16,591 nt of DNA from Prevotellaceae bacterium UBA4372 (GTDB lineage Bacteria; Bacteroidota; Bacteroidia; Bacteroidales; Bacteroidaceae), in the NCBI GenBank assembly GCA_002391275.1, contig DGSC01000043.1, positions 4,651 through 21,241 on the forward strand, read 5' to 3'. Numbering within the stretch: the stretch's first letter is position 1; the number at the start of each line of letters is the position of its first letter. Under the pieces are notes generated by a model. The model saw nothing but the letters and a program-made list of their open reading frames with translations, was not told where the DNA came from and did not search any database. The position numbers and the translations under genes were made by a program. Shown piece by piece: positions 12,801 to 16,591 of this stretch.

Positions 12801-13286
12801 ATGAAACTAACAGATTCCGATATCATCAGTGCTGCCCGCCAACTTCGCGACGAGCAGAATGAGCAAATGCACGTGGCTGCGAATCCCCTAAAGCGCAGCC
12901 AAAAGAGGCCGACACCGCTGTGGTGGGCGGCTACGGCGGCGGCCTTAGTGGTTGGGTTCTTCGCAGGACACAGCCTCTCTCCCACCCTCTCTTCAACGGA
13001 AGAGGGGAACGCTCACCTTCGAGAGTTGGCAGAATCTCAATCCTCAGGAACGGCCACTTCCCTACTCACTGAGAAGGCAGACAAAGGGGATTCCGAGCCA
13101 GCTATCATCCGCGAAGTCATCCATGAAGTGGTGCACGACACCATTTGCCAGACACGTATCGTCCAAGTTCCCGTTCAACAAGTGATGACTGCTCAGGCAG
13201 AATCTGAGCGTGGAGCTGAACCCCCAACCCCAGGATGCTCGATGCTCTGCGACGACATTCGCTACGATCTTTTGGCGGGCAACTGA
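12801..13286 (+). CDS. one-pass membrane protein, probable anti-sigma factor of the second ECF sigma
   Basis: From the ATG at 12801 the protein has 161 residues; an in-frame TTG at 12774 is a weaker start. It has a hydrophilic N-terminal part (about 1-40, SDIISAARQLRDEQNEQMHV), one membrane segment (about 42-60, WWAATAAALVVGFFAGHSL) and an outer tail of about 100 residues with IIREVIHEVVHDTICQ. The tail holds three cysteines, two of them close to the end in PGCSMLCDD, which might form a disulfide. Position after a sigma gene and topology suggest an anti-sigma factor. No ZAS motif is seen, so the call rests mainly on context. Confidence 0.65.
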   Translation: MKLTDSDIISAARQLRDEQNEQMHVAANPLKRSQKRPTPLWWAATAAALVVGFFAGHSLSPTLSSTEEGNAHLRELAESQSSGTATSLLTEKADKGDSEPAIIREVIHEVVHDTICQTRIVQVPVQQVMTAQAESERGAEPPTPGCSMLCDDIRYDLLAGN

Positions 13287-13415
13287 CTTATGTGTGCTCC
13301 TTCCCTTAAATCGTACACCAAGTAATTTATGAGCACCGAAAGTGTCACCAAAGCGTCATGTCCTAATGTCTAAAAGGAAGTATTCAAGTTTCGCAAGTGC
13401 CCAACTTGTCCGGGT

Positions 13416-13512
13416 TTAAGGTTTTAAGAATATTAGGTTAGGAGGTTTTAAGGTTATAAGGTTAGGAGGCTTTTTTAAGGTTCTTGGATTATAAGATTTT
13501 AAGGTTAAGAGG
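13416..13512. repeat. degenerate AAGGTT-type tandem repeats
   Basis: AGGTTAGGAGG occurs exactly at 13435-13445 and 13459-13469, 24 bases apart, and as AGGTTAAGAGG at 13502-13512. In between are many TTTTAAGGTT-like pieces. The complementary pattern, AAAACCTTTAA and GACCTGAAGACCTGAAAACC, appears at about 13551-13592, so the two patches could pair. No coding potential; role unknown. Confidence 0.6.
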
Positions 13513-13861
13513 TGTAGTATGTATTTTTAGCTTATGCTATCTTCATCTAAAAACCTTTAAGCGAAAAGCGACCTGAAGACCTGAAAACCTTTAGAAACTG
13601 AGCATGCGAAAGTTAAGTAATAGAATTATTGTCCACAAAACACATGAGCGGACTTTCCAAGTCTGTGTAACGCAGCCATTAGGATAGTCAACAATTATGA
13701 CATGCCCCATTTCGTCTTCGACGAGTTCAAAGGGCTCAATCCCAAAGGCTGTTCCGACACGCACGGTCTGGGCCGACGGCTGAACCACCTGCACAAAGGA
13801 CTTTATTCAAAAGGCTGACTTCCCCTTCTCACGCGGTACAATTACGAAACGCGCCCAACCG

Positions 13862-13939
13862 TTTTGATTATTCCGTGACCTTGGAATGATTATTCCATGG
13901 TCACGGAATGATTGTTCCAAGGCCATGGAATAATCAAAA
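13862..13939. repeat. 78-base multi-palindromic foldback element
   Basis: The outer 13-base arms, TTTTGATTATTCC at 13862-13874 and its exact reverse complement at 13927-13939, enclose two palindrome-like 14-mers, GGAATGATTATTCC (13883-13896) and GGAATGATTGTTCC (13905-13918). These are separated by 8-base spacers GTGACCTT, ATGGTCAC and AAGGCCAT. As RNA the whole unit can fold into a stem of about 35 pairs, with G-U pairs and one mismatch, and an 8-base loop. Interleaved smaller palindromes exist, for example 13887-13900 with 13923-13936 (14 bases, exact). No poly-T follows, so it is not an ordinary terminator. Confidence 0.8.
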
Positions 13940-14177
13940 TACTCGTTTGTATTTCGTCTTTAACCAAGCTAAACGGCCTATGGGACCTGGCATAATGACC
14001 TCAACATCGAAAGCTGATTTCATGGTTTTGCCGACCAAATGCGTACGAAAGAACTTGACAAACAGCTGAAGCCGTAAACAAAATAGGTGAGCCAAACGGT
14101 CGATAACCCGATGCGCAGACGCTTGGATTCTGTTATTCGAGTTATTAAGAGCGGAGGAATTATGGAATGAGGACGAA

Positions 14178-14280
14178 TTAGCGGGCAATAATCAAACAAG
14201 ATTCCAACTGTAAGATAATTATGACGCTGGACGAAAATCACATTTAGCGGCCACTCATCAAATAAGATTCCAGTTGCAAG
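14178..14280 (+). repeat. two 37-base imperfect direct repeats
   Basis: 14178-14214 and 14244-14280 match at 30 of 37 positions and start 66 bases apart. Both begin TTAGCGG and share CAAGATTCC or TAAGATTCC in the middle. They look like a degenerate tandem duplication just upstream of the DUF4298 promoter. Confidence 0.55.
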
Positions 14281-14317
14281 CCTTATCGCAATTGTAAGAA
14301 TATTTATCCCCTTTTCC

Positions 14318-14348
14318 TTGCAGCTATCACCCGAAAGAAGTAACTTTG
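14318..14348 (+). promoter_or_regulatory. Bacteroidetes-type promoter for the DUF4298 gene
   Basis: TAACTTTG (14341-14348) fits TAnnTTTG, and TTG at 14318-14320 lies 20 bases upstream, the normal spacing. Transcription should begin about 40-45 bases before the ATG at 14398. Confidence 0.6.
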
Positions 14349-14397
14349 CGGCAGTAAAGAAAAAGAAACAACAGCCCGACTATTTCCGATTGATACT

Positions 14398-14694
14398 ATG
14401 TCAGACAAAGAACAAATAGCAAGAATCCAGTTGATGGAGCAGCATCTGAACACGGCTAAGGAGGCTGTAAATGCACTCAACGAGGCTCTCGACAAGTTTG
14501 AGACGGCACAGCAATCACTCTCAGCACTTAACGAATATTATGGTAGCGCTGAATGGCGCAAGGACCTTGCCGACGATGAGAAGGGACTTTTGCCTCAAAA
14601 TCTAAAACGCGGGGTGCTCTCGGAGGATGGCATTTGGGATGTGCTCGAATTAAGTAGCGAGGTGAAGAAGCGCATGAACCAGTATCAGTCTTAG
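14398..14694 (+). CDS. DUF4298 family protein
   Basis: The 98-residue protein is a long helical or coiled-coil stretch (about 1-48, QIARIQLMEQHLNTAKEAVN), then LNEYYGSAEWRKDLADDEKG and LLPQNLKRGVLSEDGIWDVL. The W-R-x-D, L-P-x-x-L-K-R-G-V-L-S-E-D-G pattern is characteristic of DUF4298 proteins, whose function is not known. It is soluble and probably cytoplasmic. A consensus promoter sits directly upstream, and the next gene follows after 26 bases, so the two are probably co-transcribed. Confidence 0.85.
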   Translation: MSDKEQIARIQLMEQHLNTAKEAVNALNEALDKFETAQQSLSALNEYYGSAEWRKDLADDEKGLLPQNLKRGVLSEDGIWDVLELSSEVKKRMNQYQS

Positions 14695-14720
14695 GAGAAC
14701 TTAAAGCCCAAGCTATAGCG

Positions 14721-15311
14721 ATGGATGAACGATATAATAGCACACCAGACTTTATCTTCATCGACACAATCCTGTTAGTTTACCGGTTGGGATATGTCAG
14801 ATATGAAGAGCAGAAGTTTGCACTTATCGCGGCTGCCCGAGCTGCCAATGATGCTATCTCATTTTTGTCCGCTATCGATAACTTCGGTATAGGCAAGCGG
14901 ACCGAGCTCTACAAGAAAGCCGGTGAGATTCTTTCGGCCTATTCCTATTATAAGGCATCCTATCCGTTGATATTAGGTTTACGACATGCAGATGAGACGC
15001 CAGAGCCTTTCCTTAGCAGCCAACGCGTGCTTTTCCTTCCTGAAGCATTACTCACAAAAAAGCAGCAACAGCTTTTCTATGACACGTATTGGTGGTTTGT
15101 TCATAATCATCAAGCTGTATACTCCGACCCTAAAAAAGGACGGTGCATCGGAGTCTGGGCTACTGCCTCTAAAGACAACAAGGAAACAATACCACGCTTC
15201 GAGAATTATCTTTTGCGCCTGATCAATCATCAAAATAAAACTATTCGCACAAAATTTGAGAACTTCCCGGCTGACATCATTCTGATGATTCTTAAACGTG
15301 CCTTCCTCTGA
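14721..15311 (+). CDS. unrecognised 196-residue protein
   Basis: I cannot place this protein in a family. It seems soluble and mostly helical: about residues 12-50 (IDTILLVYRLGYVRYEEQKF then AARAANDAISFLSA), a central aromatic stretch (YDTYWWFVHNHQAVYS, about 114-130), and a basic C-terminal helix (ADIILMILKRAFL). No signal peptide, membrane span, zinc motif or catalytic signature is evident. The gene is AT-richer than most neighbours and follows the DUF4298 gene by 26 bases on the same strand. Good start codon and length support a real gene. Confidence 0.65.
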   Translation: MDERYNSTPDFIFIDTILLVYRLGYVRYEEQKFALIAAARAANDAISFLSAIDNFGIGKRTELYKKAGEILSAYSYYKASYPLILGLRHADETPEPFLSSQRVLFLPEALLTKKQQQLFYDTYWWFVHNHQAVYSDPKKGRCIGVWATASKDNKETIPRFENYLLRLINHQNKTIRTKFENFPADIILMILKRAFL

Positions 15312-15481
15312 ATGAGTGCCGCCGTGCTTCATCAATCATTCAAGAATAGCCCATCATTTTCTCTCGCAACACACGAAAATTATCCAATATAACCACTTCG
15401 TGATATTTTAATCAAAAACGATTATTTATATTTCTAAAAGGTCAAATAACGACTATTTGCTGTTGTTTTTAATCGAAAAAC

Positions 15482-15512
15482 TTGCATATTATCGGCAAAA
15501 GTTATAAATTTG
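15482..15512 (+). promoter_or_regulatory. Bacteroidetes-type promoter for the winged-helix gene
   Basis: TAAATTTG (15505-15512) matches TAnnTTTG, with TTG at 15482-15484 exactly 20 bases upstream. This is one of the best promoters in the window. It places the start of transcription after about 15517 and rules out the in-frame upstream start at 15510. Confidence 0.65.
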
Positions 15513-15514
15513 CG

Positions 15515-15577
15515 GCGTTTTTTAGAAAACGCTCTGCTGAGAGATATATTATTTTACAACAAATATGCCCCCTCAGC
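15515..15577 (+). promoter_or_regulatory. structured 5' leader of the winged-helix gene
   Basis: Within the roughly 90-base leader, GCGTTTT and AAAACGC (15515-15521, 15526-15532) form a perfect 7-base-pair hairpin with a TTAG loop at or next to the transcription start, and GCTGAG (15536-15541) can pair with CTCAGC (15572-15577). A role in mRNA stability or translation control is possible; I match it to no known riboswitch. Confidence 0.35.
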
Positions 15578-15608
15578 GGGTATTATTAACTTTAAGGTAA
15601 AAAAGATT

Positions 15609-15809
15609 ATGTTTGCAAAAGCAGGTGAAATCGCAGGTGCAATTTGGAATGCACTCAATGAGAGTGGCGCTATGAGCGCTAAAGATTTGAAGAAAGCAGC
15701 TAAAGCCAAGAGCGAAAAAGACCTTTACCTCGGTCTGGGCTGGTTGCTTCGTGAAGACAAGCTCAACGTCGAAGGTGACGAGAAGGAGCCTGTATTCAGC
15801 CTCAAGTAA
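15609..15809 (+). CDS. winged helix-turn-helix domain protein (DUF2582 type)
   Basis: From the ATG at 15609 the protein has 66 residues and consists of one compact winged helix: AGEIAGAIWNALNESG, AMSAKDLKKAAKAKSEKDLY, LGLGWLLREDKLNVEGDEKE, ending PVFSLK. This order (helix, helix-turn-helix, then a wing of two strands) is the DUF2582 winged-helix family common in Bacteroidales. It is probably a small DNA-binding protein, target unknown. An in-frame start at 15510 would lie inside the promoter and is rejected. It has its own strong promoter and terminator, so it is a single-gene unit, likely well expressed. Confidence 0.85.
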   Translation: MFAKAGEIAGAIWNALNESGAMSAKDLKKAAKAKSEKDLYLGLGWLLREDKLNVEGDEKEPVFSLK

Positions 15810-15833
15810 GAACTATCTAAACAGAAGAATTAG

Positions 15834-15866
15834 TCTCTACATCACTCTTGATGTAGAGATTTTTTT
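15834..15866 (+). terminator. strong rho-independent terminator of the winged-helix gene
   Basis: TCTCTACATCA (15834-15844) and TGATGTAGAGA (15849-15859) form an 11-base-pair perfect stem with a CTCT loop, followed by seven T (15860-15866). It lies 25 bases after the stop at 15809. Confidence 0.9.
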
Positions 15867-15971
15867 GCGCTTTAGCCTGAAAATATATCCTTAGAGGAAT
15901 ACTCTTTAACGCAATACACACTATCATATAGCGTGAAAACAAGGATTAGTTTGCTATGTGATAAAACAAAA

Positions 15972-16014
15972 AAAAATCGCCATGTCAAGACATTCGCTTG
16001 ACATGGCGATTTTT
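15972..16014. terminator. strong terminator facing both strands, mainly for the YebC-type gene
   Basis: A perfect 18-base inverted repeat (15972-15989 with 15997-16014, core TCGCCATGTCAAG) encloses a 7-base loop. It has A-runs on the left and T-runs on the right, so it can terminate transcription in either direction. It lies 15 bases beyond the stop of the minus-strand gene at 16029. Confidence 0.9.
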
Positions 16015-16028
16015 GTTTACTAAATAAC

Positions 16029-16591
16029 TTATGCCTCTTCGGGCTTCATGTTGGTGTAGACGGTCTGCACGTCATCGAACTCCTCAAGACGCTCAATCAT
16101 CTTGTCGATGCTCTCGCGTTGTTCGGGAGTGACTTCTTTCAGGTCGTTGGGGATATAGGTGAACTCGCCACCGACGTCCTCGAAGCCCTGCTCCTCCAGA
16201 TGTTTCTGGATAGCGCCATAACTCTTGGGGTCGCCATAGATGGTGAGCGTACCTTCTTCCTCATCCTCGTCGTATTCGTCTTCAACACCATAGTCGATAA
16301 GATCAAGGATAAGCTCGTCCATATCGATGCCGTCCTTCTTTTTGAAGGTGAACACGCACTTGTGGTCGAAAAGGAAAGCCAGCGAACCCATTGTGCCGAG
16401 GTTGCCGCCGAACTTATTGAACACGCTGCGGACATCGGCAACAGTACGTGTGGGGTTATCGGTCAATGTGTCCACGAAAACAGCCACGCCGTGAGGGCCA
16501 TAGCCCTCGTAGGTCATGCCTTTGTAATCGCTTTGGTCCTTGCCCATCGCGTTCTTGATTGCACGGTCGATGTTGTCCTTCGGCATGTTCT
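16029..16591 (-). CDS. YebC/PmpR family protein (partial, N-terminus outside the window)
   Basis: The visible C-terminal part (about 187 residues) begins at the window edge inside the frame; codons continue past the internal Met at 16586, and the usual family length of about 240 leaves roughly 50-60 residues beyond 16591. It shows the family's conserved PKDNIDRAIKNAMGK, YEGYGPHGVAVFVDTLTDN, RTVADVRSVFNKFGGNLG, and GSLAFLFDHKCVFTF blocks, then an acidic stretch (EDEYDEDEEEG) and the C-terminal domain. Members include the bacterial regulator PmpR and TACO1, linked to translation of difficult sequences such as polyproline runs. The terminator at 15972-16014 ends this gene. Confidence 0.95.
   Translation of the reverse strand, partial: NMPKDNIDRAIKNAMGKDQSDYKGMTYEGYGPHGVAVFVDTLTDNPTRTVADVRSVFNKFGGNLGTMGSLAFLFDHKCVFTFKKKDGIDMDELILDLIDYGVEDEYDEDEEEGTLTIYGDPKSYGAIQKHLEEQGFEDVGGEFTYIPNDLKEVTPEQRESIDKMIERLEEFDDVQTVYTNMKPEEA

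Larger units (their letters stand above)
13287..14397. other. about 1.1 kb without a convincing gene, rich in repeats
   Basis: No frame here looks like a normal gene. From left to right it holds an AAGGTT-type degenerate repeat patch (about 13416-13512), a short minus-strand frame with some protein character (13591-13794), a 78-base multi-palindrome (13862-13939), two 37-base imperfect direct repeats (14178-14280), and the promoter of the DUF4298 gene (14318-14348). It may be a site where mobile or repetitive DNA has accumulated and decayed. Confidence 0.6.

Noticed and set aside
13416..13592. CRISPR array
   Set aside because: The repeats are short, degenerate and irregularly spaced, with no unique spacers, and there are no cas genes in the window.
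13862..13939. Rho-independent terminator
   Set aside because: Stem is strong but no T-run follows on either strand, and no gene ends nearby (the closest plus-strand stop is nearly 600 bases away).
13934..14241. Minus-strand frames at 13934-14188 and 14020-14241
   Set aside because: They overlap each other, include the repeats, and have no recognisable domain or start signal. A transposase remnant was considered but no motif was found.

Overview
The window looks like chromosome from a Bacteroidales bacterium, most likely Prevotella or a close relative. Upstream of several genes there are Bacteroidetes-type -7 elements of the form TAnnTTTG (254-261, 2343-2350, 10498-10505, 14341-14348 and 15505-15512 on the + strand; 10447-10454 on the - strand), some with a TTG about 18-20 bases further upstream. 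Shine-Dalgarno sequences are mostly weak, coding DNA is around 50% GC with AT-rich spacers, and many genes encode exported or lipid-anchored proteins of Bacteroidales type. No rRNA, tRNA, intact insertion sequence or CRISPR array was seen.

Left part (1-4470): a decayed C-terminal piece of a chloramphenicol-acetyltransferase-like gene (62-205, -); a two-gene unit of a DUF2975 membrane protein and a small Cro/C1-type regulator (333-1030, +); an unrecognised exported protein (1090-2130, +); and a tightly overlapping trio of an ECF sigma factor, a short one-pass membrane protein in the usual anti-sigma position, and a lipoprotein that also has a C-terminal membrane anchor (2464-4424, +).

Centre (4470-10418, all - strand): this is the most interesting block. 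In transcription order it reads Nudix hydrolase, WYL-domain regulator, HIRAN-domain protein, small zinc-ribbon protein, McrB-like AAA+ protein, McrC-like nuclease. The last four are packed with gaps of 7 and 12 bases and a 32-base overlap, so they look like one operon: a modification-dependent McrBC restriction system with two accessory proteins. The McrB protein carries an EVE/PUA-like domain inserted inside the AAA+ core, between Walker A and Walker B, encoded by DNA that is AT-richer than most of its surroundings, plus a long N-terminal region I cannot name with certainty. The WYL protein is a plausible regulator of the block, by analogy with WYL regulators of other phage-defence systems.

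Right part (10640-16591): an exported protein of unknown role, a second ECF sigma factor and a membrane protein likely to act as its anti-sigma factor (10640-13286, +); about 1.1 kb without a convincing gene but rich in repeats, including a 78-base multi-palindrome able to fold into one long hairpin; a DUF4298 protein with an unrecognised 196-residue protein (14398-15311, +); a small winged-helix protein with its own promoter and a strong terminator (15609-15866, +); and the 3' part of a YebC/PmpR family gene running off the right edge on the - strand, facing a terminator that could serve both strands.
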